Below are positions 23,059 through 34,394 of a DNA stretch of 64,000 bases, in pieces. Each line of letters begins with the position of its first letter. Within the stretch, counting starts at the first letter, position 1. The notes under the pieces were generated by a model. It had not been told where the DNA came from, searched no databases, and saw nothing but the letters and a program-made list of their open reading frames with translations. The translations under genes were made by a program, and so were the position numbers. This stretch comes from Cystobasidiopsis lactophilus (taxonomy: Eukaryota > Basidiomycota > Agaricostilbomycetes > Agaricostilbales > Chionosphaeraceae): the NCBI GenBank assembly GCA_001599975.1, contig BCIO01000001.1:4771631-4835630 (forward strand), read 5' to 3'.

Positions 23059-26000
23059 CTAGTCGGAGGGAGCGAAGGCGGCCAAGCCAGCGATGGTGCT
23101 GGCAGAGCCGATGCCAAACCACATGGTGGCGTAAGCGACCGACTTGATGAAGCCAGCCACCCGGCGGCGCTTCGCTGGCGCAGGTGCAATGACAGTGGCG
23201 TCAGTGGTGGGAAGAGTTTGGGTGGAAGAGTTGGCGGCCGTGACAAAGCTGATGTCGACCTCGGAAGCGACCAAGTCGTCGCTCTCGAACTCGTCGCGAG
23301 TGCGCTTGCGGGTGGTGCGCTGTGTGAAGGGGAACATGGATGAGCCAGTTCCAACATATTGGTGGCCAAGGAAAACTCGACTCACCTCGGATTGAGTGTC
23401 ATCAAAGGTCTTGCCGGGGAGGTCGCCCTCAACATCGGAGCACAGGTCCCAGTCCTCGCCTTCATCAGACTGGCTGAGGTCGACAATGACCTCCTGCTGG
23501 GCGATGTTGACATTGCGGAGCGGGATTTCGACCGACGGCGACCTCGAGGCAGACGGCTCGTCCATGTCGGACATGTCAATGGCATCGCGGTTGCCGTTGG
23601 TGCCGAGGAAAAAGTCCTGGCCGCCAGCAAAGAAGTCGAACTCGTCCTGCATGTCGACGTCGCCTTCGGGCTGGGCCTCTTCGGCGTCTTCTTGGAAGAG
23701 GTCGTCATCCGAAGCGACCACCGCAGCGGTCGTGCCGTTCTCCTCCTCTTCCTCCTCTTCCTCCGAGCCAGGCTCAACAAGGTCAAAAACCATGGTATTG
23801 CCGTCCTGCGCGTCCGAGCACTCGCTGTTGGCCCGCTGGGTGGCGGCGGCCTTGGCAGCGCTATCCTCGACCACAGCGGCCTCCATTGGCTGCTCCGGCT
23901 CGGTTTCGATGCGCACACTCTTTGTAACCCTGGCGATGGGCCGGGCTGGCTTCTGAGTGCTGCCGCTCGGGCGAGGGGCGGCGTCGATGACTTCAATCTC
24001 CGAGTCGGAAGCTTCGTTCGAGCTACCATCGACAACCACCGGGTTAGCGGCGGTGTTGGGGCTGCTGCCGACGGAGCAGGAGACATACGCGGTGGGGCGG
24101 TCGGCGGGCAGCATCATCTTGGCCAAGGGCGGCATGGGCTGAGTTCTCTTCGCTATCAAGCGAGAAAGGCGGTCCTGGTCGGCCAAAGCAGTGGCCGTGC
24201 GCTTGGTGGCGAGGCTGAGGATCCGGTCCCTCTCGCTAGCGAGCTCCTCCTCTTCCTCTTCAGGGCGCGTGCCGAACTTGAAACCGCCGGAGGGGGCACG
24301 AGCCGGACGATCCAAGCCATAGACACCTTTCAAAGCGTAGGATAAGATGCTCTCTGGCTCTCGGGCCCGCTGCTGGGAGAAGATAGGGGCGGCGGAAGAG
24401 GAGGAGGCAGCGGCCGGTTGGGCCAAGGTCGCGGCCTCTCTCTGCATGCGCACCATCTCGCGCATCATCTGGGCGGTGCGATCGCGGCTGCTATTGGCGC
24501 GCCCATAGATAGTCCTGCCGGCATCTGCGGGGGCGGCGAAAGGGCCAGTCGGGGGCGGCAAGGGCGCAGCAGCGTCTGTTGTGTTCTTGAAAAGAAAGCC
24601 CGGTCCCGGGTTGGCGAAAAGGGGCTGGGAGACTGTGGGGCGGGAGGCGCTGTGAAGAGGGCGGCCACCGATGTCGAAGAAGTCGTCGGTTATCGAGCGA
24701 CGAGACGCATCAGCAAAGGGCAGGAGAGGGGGAGTTCGCCACGCTGCCAGGTCGTCGGAGTCGTTCGCAGAGACTGTTGGCTTGCGTGCCGCAGAGTCAG
24801 CGGCGAGCGTGGTGCCGGAGCGGACCGCCTCGAGCAGGGCGTTCTCGGTGATGGAGCGGCGGGCCTGGAGGTCTGCCGGGTTGACGGCCGGCCTGGGGCT
24901 GTTGTTGCGCGGGGCGTGGGTACCGGGGGCGCGGAGGGCGTTGGTGAAGTTGAAGTCTTGGGGGCGAAGGAGGGACGGCTTGAGTTCGGGCTTCTCTTCC
25001 TCCTCTTCCTCCTCGTTCTCCTTGTCGGAGCCGTCAGCCGCCGCGGCGCCGTCAACACCGTCGGTCGAGCTGGAACGGCGAGAGCGGTTCAGAGCGGGAG
25101 AAGGAGCGGTGGCCGGGGCAGGGGAAGGTGCGCGGCCTGGGCTGGCGGCGTCGGTGGTGGGCTCGCCATCCAAGTCGGACGAGGTGTTGATCTCGTCGTC
25201 GCCGTCGTCGTCCGAGACGGCCATGTCGTTGTCTGAGCTAGACGGCAGCTCGGGGTCGGAGACGGGCTCCTCTTCGTGGGCGGGGTGGTGGTCGGCCGCG
25301 GAGAGGGAGACGGAGCAGTCGTCCTCCATTTCTGAAGGGGCGTCGTCCATGTCGGACTCGTCCAGGCCGAACTTCTTGGGCTTGGAGCGGGCTCGGGAAG
25401 GAGGGGGAGCGGTGACGATCACCTCGTCGTCGTCGTCATCGTCCGAGACAATCTCGACGGGCGGATCTACCAGAGGCGGCGGCTGCGTGCCCCTGCGCAC
25501 ATGAAAGCTCATGAGTTCGAGCCTGCGTGGGGCGTAGCAGAGAGAGGGTGGGTACATAGTGTAGAACGCCGTCTGGTGCGGACTGACGTTGATGGCGCCG
25601 AAGTCGAACTCGACCAAAGCGTGGACCGGCTTCTGAGGTGTGGGCAAGTCTTTGGCAATTCCCTCGGTCAGCGCCACTACACACCAAAACGAGAAGACCC
25701 ACCTGCAACAGAGACCTCCTTGCCCAAGGTCAAGACGCAGCCAGGCCGGAGCTGTTCATACCCCAGAACCGAATTAAGCTCCGGGGCGGTTGCCTCCCTC
25801 TAAGTGACTCGCGCTCACCAGCCTGGGCTCTGGGCCGACCTTGCGGGGGTTGCCGCTGCCCATGGTGCTCTTGGCGGTGGTGCCATGGGTGGACTTGGTG
25901 TCCTTGATGGAGATCTGCAACAAACGCAGCGAATCAGCATGGGTCCAGGCGCGGGGTCGAGGGCGGTGGCAATTCACCCGGCGCTCGCCGCCTGGTCGCT

Positions 26001-26352
26001 CCTCCATCGTGATGACGGCGTGCTCCCTGGAGATGACGGCCGAGGTGAAGAGGCCGTTCGAGGGCAGGGCGTGCTCGTTGCTGTTTGGGACGGCGATCGC
26101 CCGTTATCAGCTGGGCTCCTCTCCTGGCATTTGACAGGCAGTGGCAGGACACTCACGCGCTGCTGGATGCTCGGCCAATGCGAACAGATTGCCCCAGTCG
26201 TCTGTGAAGTAGGGGCAAGCATCATGAGCCACTGCGAGGCCAGCGGGGGCTAATGGGCAAGAGGAGAGGCCGCAGGCTCACAGTTCGATGCGCTTCGGCT
26301 CAAACGGGCTCGAGTCGCCCCAAGGAGTCAGCGTGATAGCAAAGGGCGCCAT
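23059..26352 (-). CDS. FHA-domain protein, long acidic, with C-terminal hydrophobic tail
   Basis: The start at 26352 (MAPFAITLTPWGDSSPFEPK) leads into an FHA domain assembled from small exons: VRIGRASSSANEHAL, VISREHAVITMEER and ISIKDTKSTHGTT. These provide the GR, SxxH and STHGT residues that bind phospho-threonine. A large exon (23386-25649) encodes about 750 residues rich in Asp/Glu and Ser, with Arg/Lys patches. A 66-bp intron joins it to the last exon (23059-23319), which ends in a hydrophobic stretch (IKSVAYATMWFGIGSAST, then IAGLAAFAPSD) just after KRRR. The whole protein is about 1,000 aa. FHA plus a tail segment recalls Far9/Far10-type STRIPAK proteins anchored to membranes, but no coiled coil is obvious, so this is a resemblance, not an assignment. 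The exon between the FHA core and the large exon is approximate. Confidence 0.7.
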
Positions 26353-26472
26353 GCTGAGCCGGGTCCTTGAGGTCAAATTGCTCACGGTTCAAGAGCAACC
26401 CTCGCTGCATTGAGGGGCCGAGGCTTGCGCGTGATTTAATTTATGGGATGGCAAATAGTGGTCCTGCTACTG

Positions 26473-27567
26473 CTACAAGGGCTTCAACTCGCACGTCCAG
26501 ATGACGGGCTTGTCGGTCGTGATCTCTACAACGGAGGAAACGAGGTGGTTCGACGTCGAGATTTGCGTTTCAAACGAGGTGGGCCAGTCGGCTGTGGACA
26601 ACCCTCCTGAAAGCATAAGCTCGATGACTTGACTGATGCGGCGGAAAGAGCACCCACACACGTCCCACTCTAGCCCTTTGGTGGTGATGATGGCCGAGTC
26701 AACGCCGACGGGGAGGATGCCACACGTCTTGCCGTGCTTCGCCAAGTCGACCTCGATCCGGTGCTGACCCTGTTCGAGTTGCTTAACGAGAAATCCACAA
26801 GGGATAAGCTAGAAAAAGGCCACGAACGAAGTCCAGCGCGCACGCCAAGGAGATATCACTCATACTCCAAATTTCGGCCCGCGACTTTCGGAGCTTGATG
26901 AGCATGTGCAGGGTGTGGATCGTCTGGTCCAACCGGCCTGTCAAGCCCCCCAACAGCATCACTTTGTACTGTATGTAAGGCACTCATCCGTTTGATCAAT
27001 GGATTGAAGAAGGGAGGAAGGAGTTCATACCTGCTTGCCATTCATCGCCTTCTCCCGCTCCTCGACCGCTTGCAGGCATTTCATTAGGTCCGTAGCATAC
27101 TTGTCGTCGTCTTCGATGCATTCAACGCCCTGTGCTACACGTGAGGTTGGAGCGGAAGGATAATAAGAGGAGCAGAGCCCACCATCGACTCGTAGTACGC
27201 CCGCACGTCCGGCCGCAGCGAATCAAAGTCGCCCTTGATCAAATCGGGCAGGTAGCTGATCGAAGATGTCGGTCTACTGAGCACAAGAGCAGGAGTGCGC
27301 AGAGAAGCCGGCTTCGAACCTCGCTCTTAAAAGTTCGTCTGGCAAGACTTCAAACAGCCGGTTGGCGCCACCATCCGCGCACAGCTTCAAAGAGGCTGTT
27401 GGGCCCAGGGATCCCATTGAGCCATGAATGGCTGAAGGAGGAAGGCAAGACCAACAGAGAGACCACACTCGATCCAGGGCAGCTTTCGACGAAATGGGCT
27501 CGTTCAGAATGATCAGCGCCGTCGGGTCGTCCCTGGACGGCGTCAACGGGTCCCTCCAGTGGCGCAT
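26473..27567 (-). CDS. THI80: Thiamine pyrophosphokinase
   Basis: The segments ALIILNEPISS, LCADGGANRLFEVLP, LIKGDFDSLRPDV, CIEDDDKYATDLMKCLQ, VMLLGGLTGRLDQTIHTL, HGKTCGILPVGVDSA, ITTKGLEWDV and STSNHLVSSVVEITTDKP match the TPK catalytic and thiamine-binding domains in order. The enzyme transfers pyrophosphate from ATP to thiamine to make TDP. The acidic clusters GDFDS and EDDDKYATD bind Mg-ATP. The gene is broken by several short introns. The start at 27567 (MRHWRDPLTPSRDD) is the first Met upstream of the conserved ALIILN strand in that exon. The first splice, before LKLCADGG, was not resolved exactly. Confidence 0.9.
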
Positions 27568-28171
27568 TTCAGGGTGCGAGAGCTTAAATTGAGTTTCCAC
27601 GTCTGGCAGACCCGGGAAGAAACGACGCGGAGGCCGCAAACGCACCTTGTCACCGTGTGACCAAGCCCTTGTGGGCGTCGCGCTCCGACGAGCCAATCTA
27701 TCTTCTCTGAATGCCCTTGATCTGTATCTGGATGGTTACGTTTGAGGCCGGTCTTCAGAGAGCAATTGAGAAGCCCGAGGATTCCGCCAAGTTGCCACCT
27801 CGCTCCCCGGCTGCTTTAGTTCAGCGTCAGCTAGCTCCTTATTGTTCTCTGCCCACTGCTGCTTTCCGAGAATTGCATTACCTACTTCAAGCATGGAAAA
27901 ACACACAGCTGACCCTGAATCGACATCGACACGGTGGCCAACTGAACTGGATTTAGCATTTAGATTGCTGTTGCGGTGCACAGAAAGACAAAGAGCCCCG
28001 CGGTTTGCCGTTCGCCTGACCAAGCCAAGGTGCTCTGCGTCTCTTGTTCCGCAACAGCCATCGAACTTCAAGAGCTTCACAAGCCTTTGGAATTGTAGGT
28101 CGCCACCTCCCTCCTCGATCCCGCGGCCTCTTGGCTGATGCACTCGTGGCACAGGGCGTGTTAGACCCTGC
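27568..28171. other. Divergent intergenic region
   Basis: About 600 bp lie between the thiamine pyrophosphokinase start (minus) and the YbjQ-like gene (plus). Open frames of up to about 145 codons on the minus strand have no recognisable motif and unstable composition. No riboswitch-like thiamine element could be recognised by eye. Confidence 0.4.
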
Positions 28172-28959
28172 ATGCACTTGCTATTGAGGGTGGAACCGAC
28201 GACTTTGGGTAAGCTCTCCGCTTCTATGCCAAGACGGCGCTGACAGTCGCATGCCTCCCAGTCCTTCGCTCGCGCTACTCCATTTCGGCCTCCAATGTCT
28301 CAGTAAGGCCTCCGATATGCTTTCAACTTCTGAAAATGCCCCGAAACTCACGTCGGAGTCTTTGTACGTAGGGTCACCTATACAAATCCAGCGGCGCAGG
28401 CTATCGAGAGTCCTCTGGCCAGCCCAACTCTTGACGACACCACCGCCACCTCCGAGCAGCGCATGCCCTGGTTGGGCTTCTTCACCTCTAAGGAGATCAA
28501 GGCCTACACCATCTCCCATACCTTCGGCCCCGTCGTCGGCATCTCCAGGACCTCGCTCGCACCCACCTGCATGCGTCGCCTGAGCGTCTCGAGCGCCGAG
28601 TCCGACGCCTCATCCGTGTACTCCAGGAGCTCCACCGGCTCCCAAGGCTCGAGCCTGTACGACAGCGACGATGAATTGGAGCCCATGGACGGCTTCAAGG
28701 CTCACGATGAGGCCTTGATGACCGAGTCTTTTGCGCGCGCTGAGCTGATGTAAGTCCCATAGTCTCACATTAGAGAAGCAACTCTAAGCAATGGTTTGGG
28801 GCTTACAGAGCTCGAAGCATCGGGGCCAACGCCGTCATCGGCCTCAAGATCCGCCGCCGCGAAGCTGGCTCGTTCGTCCTCACCGGCCAGGCCGTCCTCG
28901 CCCTCCCCCAAGCCGAAGTCAGCATCAGGTCTTCCCCTTGGCATCTGCTTTGCTTCTGA
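28172..28959 (+). CDS. YbjQ/UPF0145-family protein
   Basis: Core segments are AYTISHTFGPVVGISRTS, then after a Ser-rich insert, HDEALMTESFARAELI-ARSIGANAVIGL and a final FVLTGQAVLALP. This is the bacterial YbjQ layout: EYLGVVSG, then ARELGANAVVG, then GTAV. YbjQ proteins form pentamers and have been proposed to bind metals; function is unproven. The Ser/Asp-rich loop (28590-28690) between the two halves is an insertion relative to bacterial members. The intron at 28750-28808 (donor GTAAGT) was placed by frame. The N-terminal exons (28172 to about 28380) and the C-terminus are tentative: a further splice at GAA/GTCAGC (near 28918) would replace the last residues by a longer tail. Confidence 0.7.
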
Positions 28960-29503
28960 TTAGGTCAGCTCCTCTGCACCCCTCTCACTCCTCCTCCGAG
29001 GCGCTGTGCTGACCGGTCCCTCCGATGCGATGCAGTGCTACACTCTCAAGACCACCAGCACTAACTTCCAGTACCTTTCCAATCAAAGTGATCAGCAACA
29101 TCTGTGGCGCAAGTCAGAAAAGCGCCAGGGCAAGACTATGATTCGAGGCAGCACACTCTGCTTCTCCCTGCTACGACTCTCCTTCTCTTCGGTTCTTCTC
29201 TTGGGTTTCTCGGGCGCTTCGGGCAACAGCAACAGCAAAACAAACCAAAAAAGGGGCTTTCGGAATCGGACCTAAGAAAAACTCCACTCTTGTGTCTCTT
29301 TGAATGCTTTTGAAATCTTTTGGGGAGGCGAATAAGTCTCGTGTGATGTGCAGCAAGAACAGTCTAACGCCAATGCAAAAGAGAGAGAGCTTGACCAAAT
29401 CTACTATAAGAGCAAGACACGACCTGGCCGAACGTGGGGGTATGGAAGTCGGAAGGGGATGAAGGGCCATAGAGATGAAATGATGCTGTGGTGGTTCGGA
29501 CGA
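28960..29503. other. Convergent 3' intergenic region
   Basis: This lies between the YbjQ-like gene (plus) and ARB1 (minus, stop at 29504). It may contain an extra 3' exon of the YbjQ-like gene (open frame to about 29270) but otherwise only UTR-like sequence. Confidence 0.4.
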
Positions 29504-32270
29504 TTAAACAGCGCCTTTTGAGGAAGACTTGGAGACGACTGTAAGTGGTAAAACAGCAAGGAATTAGACGTGATGTGACTGATGCAAGGCAAGCGCCACT
29601 CACGCTTGGCCTTCTCGATGGCAGCGGCCGAATTCTTCATGAGCTGCTTCTTGTAGGCGGTGATGTCGATGCCTTGCTTGGTGAGGTTGACGATCTGCTT
29701 GTCCTTGACCTCCCATAGCTCTTCCGCAATTTGCGAGATGAGCCTGTTCCAACCCGCCACGTAAAACATTGAACCTGTTTCAAAGAAGCAGAGTGGGCAC
29801 GAACCGGAAGTCGTGCGAGACGACGGCGACACCGCCCTCGTACACCTTGATGGCCTTTGCTAATGCATCGATCGACTCCATGTCCAAGTGATTGGTCGGC
29901 TCGTCTGCAAGAACGACTGAGTCTAGAGCCCAGAAGGCTGCTGCGATAAAGAGTACTCACCCAACAAAAGGATGTGCGGCTTCTCGAACGCCAGCTGGGC
30001 AAAGACAACGCGATTCCGGAGGCCGTCAGACAGTTGCGAGATGGGGCTGGTCTGATGGGCGCCTGAAAGACCGAAGCGGCCAATTTGAGAGCGCCAGTAC
30101 TGTAGGCAGGATTTCAACATAAGAACGAAGGCATCGCTCTTCAGAGTCTGGGACCTACTTGGATGTCCTTGTCCGGGTGCTTTGACTTGTAAAGCGACTC
30201 AAAGTACTCCAGAGGCGACATGTCGTACGGTAGCTGGTCGGCGGAATGCTGCGAGTACTTGGCCAGCTTGAGACCGGCGTGGCGGGAGATACTGCCCCGT
30301 GTTGGCTGCAGTTGCCCGGTGACCAGGTTGAGCAGGGTTGATTTGCCCGTGCCGTTCTTGCCGACAATGGCCACTCGCGAGTCCATGCTGTAAGGAGAGA
30401 CCATCAAGAGACGTGCAAATGTCAGACGTCGGGATAGCAACTCACTCAATACCAAGAGACAGATCCTTGTAAAGCGCGTGCTTGATGTCGCCATCGTAAG
30501 CGAAGGCGACGTCGGTGAAGGCAATAATGGGCGGCGGGAGCTTGCCAACGTCTTCGAAGTTGAAGCGCAGTGGCCGTGGAATGTAGACCGGCTCGATCAA
30601 ACCGGCAGCCTCCATTTTGTCAATGATCTGTGCCGCACGACGGGCTCAACATATGCAAAGGGAAACATGCAAGACTTCGAGGAACCTTTTGCTTGGACTT
30701 TGCTTGCTTGACCAAGTTGGCATAAGTACCAGCGGAGGCAATGAACTTTTTGACTGTTGTGCAAAAACATGGCAGTCATCAGCCTTGGACGAGATGAAGA
30801 AGGTAAGGCAAGGCACGAACTGTGTTGGATTTCGTCTTGCTGCTTCTGGTAGGCCTTCATCTGGTTGACCTCGTTCTCCGACTTCGTTCGGACATAGGTC
30901 GAGTAGTTGCCTCCGTACTGTGACAACTCCCCTGCGTAAGCAAAGGTCTTTTGCTAAGTGAAAGGGAGCAAACGCACGTAGACGAGCTTCTTGTCGTAGG
31001 TCAGGTCCATAATGTTAGTGCAAACCGAGTCCATGAAATCCTGCGAGTGCGAGGTGATGACGAGAATGTGGTTGTAGGTCGACAGGTAGGCTTCGAGCCA
31101 CACGACGGCTTCCAAGTCCAAGTGATTGGTCTGTGCAACAAGACATGCATGACTAAGCAAGATGCAAGCTTGCGAGGTAAGCAGTTCGAACGCACCGGCT
31201 CGTCCAAAAGCAAGAGATGGGGCTTGACGAAGAGGGCTCTGGCGAGGGCGACGCGCATGCGCCAACCACCCGACATGTCCTTGGTGTGCTTGGCCATCAT
31301 GGCCTGGTCGAAGCCGAGACCGTGCAAGAGGGCGGACGCCTTGGCCTCGAAGGTGGACGGGTCGAGCTCCTCGAGCTCCTCGTACTTGGCCTCCAGGAGC
31401 AGCTCGTCCACCTCATCGGCGATGGACAGGTCCTCGACCTCCTTCTCCAGCCGGGCCACCTTCTCCTTGGCCGACTTGATGATGTACTCGACGGCGGTGA
31501 CGGATTGGGGCTCGACTTCGCCTTGGACCAGGTAGATCTGTTGGCAAACTCAGAAAACAGCAACAAAGCGCAATGATATAGGTAGAAAAACCAACATCAA
31601 TGTGCTCCGGGATCTCAATGTCGCGCGCGGCGAGGGATTGAAGAAAAGTTGTCTGCGATGATGCGCATAAACGCCGTCAGCTTGGTTGCTCGCTCAGTCC
31701 CCCTGGTCGCCACGCACCTTGCCGCTGCCGTTCTCTCCCAACAGACCGTATCTGTGATTCCCAGGCGAGTAAGCAGGGTGGCGAAACGTTTTTTAAGGTC
31801 CGGCCTCACCTCTGACCGTAGTTGAGCGTGATGTTGCCGGACTCGACGAGGACGCGGCCGTGGAAGGAGAGGGTGTAGTTGATGGCTTGGATGTCCCGGG
31901 ACTGCGAGTCGGAGGTGATGACGCCGCTGCCGGAGCGGTCAAACTCCATGGCGAGCTTTTGCATCTCGTTGACGGGCGCTCCGTGGCCGCCGACTTGGCC
32001 TGGCAGATCCTCGACCGACGTGTTGGCCGTTCCAGCTGTGTTACATAGGCCTGTCAGTACGCTGCAGCAGGAACGAGGAGGAGCAAGGCGCACTCAAAGG
32101 CGTGCCGGACATGGGCGTGCCAGCGGTCGACGAACCGGCTGTGGACGAGGTGCCATTGGCCTTGGCCTTGGCCGCCTTCTTCTCCAAGCGAGCTGCTTTC
32201 GATGCTGCTCCATTCTATGAGCATCCAACCCTGTCAAACACGCCACGCAAGACGCACCGGAGACGGGCAT
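29504..32270 (-). CDS. ARB1: ABC-F ATPase Arb1 (ribosome biogenesis)
   Basis: This is a many-exon gene. The N-terminus is Ala/Lys-rich ([16 protein letters not shown]), typical of Arb1/ABCF2. The first ABC domain has [17 protein letters not shown], signature [16 protein letters not shown] and Walker B HLLLLDEP. The linker reads [10 protein letters not shown]. The second domain has [40 protein letters not shown] and a Walker [14 protein letters not shown]. The stop at 29504 follows a splice giving the C-terminus [12 protein letters not shown]. Arb1 shuttles between nucleus and cytoplasm and is needed for 40S and 60S subunit maturation. The start at 32270 (MP then an intron to NGAASKAAR) is likely, given the family's N-terminal pattern. 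Confidence 0.92.
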
Positions 32271-32846
32271 TTTGGATGCTCCTCTGCGAGCCTCTGAAAT
32301 TTTTCTCAGCCCAGCTGAAATGACGGCCTTCAAAACATGTGGTCCCCAAACGACGATCTTGCCCTTGCTCTCGCTCTTGGCACGCTGTTCACGGATGCCA
32401 GGCCTGTGATGGGGATGCCGAATTGCACGGGGAACGCTGCTGTCCTGCCCATGCCGCGTTAAATTGCCACTCGCGTTTGATTGCCCTCCTTGCCGTTCCC
32501 GTCACTCTGGTCTCCGTGGTTGTCCTCCTGGACTTCAGCTTCAAGGATCTCAATGAATTGTTTGCCAACATGCGGAGGCCCACGCCAATCTTCACCTGCA
32601 GTGGGCTCGCTCTCTGCGTGCAGTTCGGCTTGCATCTTATCTTGCTTGCTTGACGCGAGTGGCTGTTGGGTCGTCCCAATCGTTCTGCCTCCTTTTAAGA
32701 AAAAGAAAAAAATGTTTTCCCTTGTCCGGGATTCTCATACAGTGGATACACCTTCTGCCCCCATCCAGTTCCCAACCCCCCGTCGTTGAAGAGCGTTCTC
32801 TCTGCCTAACTGCGAACCTCTGTCGCCTCGCTTCTTACCTTGCGCC
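32271..32846. other. Divergent intergenic region
   Basis: About 575 bp lie between ARB1 (minus) and the first FWxP-family gene (plus). It is T/C-rich near 32690-32720, with a run of A residues at 32699-32710. No gene was recognised. Confidence 0.45.
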
Positions 32847-34185
32847 ATGCCTGTTCCCACTCATGGCGGCGCACTCGTTCGACGTTTCTTGTTGCATACA
32901 AGGTCGCAAGAAAGCCTCAGCGTCCTCGACTTTGATGTACCCAGTACGTTGACCGACGCATTGAAGACGTGCGCTCTCTGGCTCTTAGAGCTCTCGGACT
33001 CCCGTCATCTGGCAATTGATACGATGGGCGAGGTCTGGGCCCTCCCTTACGGCTGTCGTACTTACCACTCTGACGGACCTGCATGGCAATAGGACACCAT
33101 TCGCCGCGAATTCGGACGTGATGACATTCATCTTGAAGGCCAAGTAGGCAGCTCCCCGTCGAGCTCGTACGAGACTTGCGCCTTATCCCTGCTATGCAGC
33201 GCGTTGAGGCCTTAGCCATTGGGTCGACGCTCTACTTCCGTGGAAAGTTCTGGAGCCCCATGGGCTGTAGTTTTAACTGCATCCAGCGCGTAGACCTTCA
33301 AAAAGCCGATACGAAGCACTTTTTCGACCTGATGCCCTCAATCGCCGCAACCTGCACCCGATTCTTGCACCTCTGGGAATTCGAGTCGGCTCCTCATCGT
33401 GACGCAATCATGCTTATGCACCCGCACCGTATGCTGGCCCGGTACGAGCTGAAATGCCCCGCTGTTCGGCCCGTTGACCACGCCCAACTGGCCCGAGCTC
33501 CGGCATGCCCCCTGCCGCCCGAGGTTCCCATTGGCCTCTCAGGCGCAGCTCTAGACGGCCACGATCTGACTAAAACATCTGGTGGTCAACGTTTCCACTT
33601 CGTCATTTTCGGAGGATACGTTCCAAACGAAGCTTTCGTCCATGGCCGGGAGCTGGCGGCGATTGCGGATCTGTTCCACCGGCTCCAAGAGGAGAAGACA
33701 ATATGCTTGGCTCCCATAAAGAAGGTGCGCTCTCCGTCGGATACGACTTTTTAGGCGAATACCGAGGGTGCGTGTGGTCCCAACAGCATCACCTGCCCGA
33801 CCGATTCCACGCGGGTTGGCCCCAGCATGAACCCGCAGATCCGGTAAGCCCTCCATTCAAAGGTCATGCTTTGCTTCAAGCAACTTATGGATTCTGGCAG
33901 TCGAAGTTCTCCGGCGCCGTCATCAATCATGATGAATTGCACTTCATTGGCAGGTGGTGGCTGAATGACCCTCGAGGGAACCAAAGATGGCCAATCACAG
34001 CGCGACATCGACTCAACTTGATCAGGCATACCGAGTATTGGACCGAACACGGCGCTTCAACTATCCTTTCTCGACTTTTTGAAGAAGCCAAAGACTTCTT
34101 GGTCCGCCACGACCTTGTGGGCGACAACTGGAAGGAGACCGATCTCTTTATCTCGGTGCGCCACCTAGAAGGGCCGACCGCCTAG
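32847..34185 (+). CDS. Unknown FWxP-family protein, copy 1
   Basis: The first exon starts at 32847 (MPVPTHGGALVRRFLLHT). A short exon (DTIRREFGRDDIHLE) and a long exon from about 33193 follow, then the last exon ends ISVRHLEGPTA at 34185. The shared core is LAIGSTLYFRGKFWSPMGC...C...DLQKAD...IAATCTRFLHLWEFE, and near the C-terminus INHDELHFIGRWWLND. The genes at 45763 and 47755 have the same blocks in order (FWAPSG and FWAPCG; then IGTHVYFCAEWEW and IGHLVYFSAKWKL). No signal peptide, membrane segment or known domain was seen. With paralogs 12-16 kb away, this is a dispersed, apparently lineage-specific family. Confidence 0.62.
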
Positions 34186-34394
34186 CAGGGAAAGCGGCAG
34201 TTCCTCTCGAGGAGACATTTGCCACCGACAAATTCGTGCCTTTTACCACTTTTCTGCGTTGTATTTCTTTCATTTCATACTTCTCAGTTGCGGACGATGT
34301 GTGGCAATGCCAACAAATGAGCAGGGGAGCAGCCGACGTGGCAACCGAAGCAATAACATTCTCGAAGGTCGACCTTGGAGCAGCTCGGTCATCA

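Noticed and set aside
23359-24345. Long plus-strand open frame (328 codons) opposite the FHA gene
   Set aside because: It is the exact complement of the acidic coding exon. Its composition (runs of Val/Leu/Gly/Arg) is what the reverse of GC-rich Asp/Glu/Ser codons gives, and the minus strand has the FHA domain and consistent splicing.
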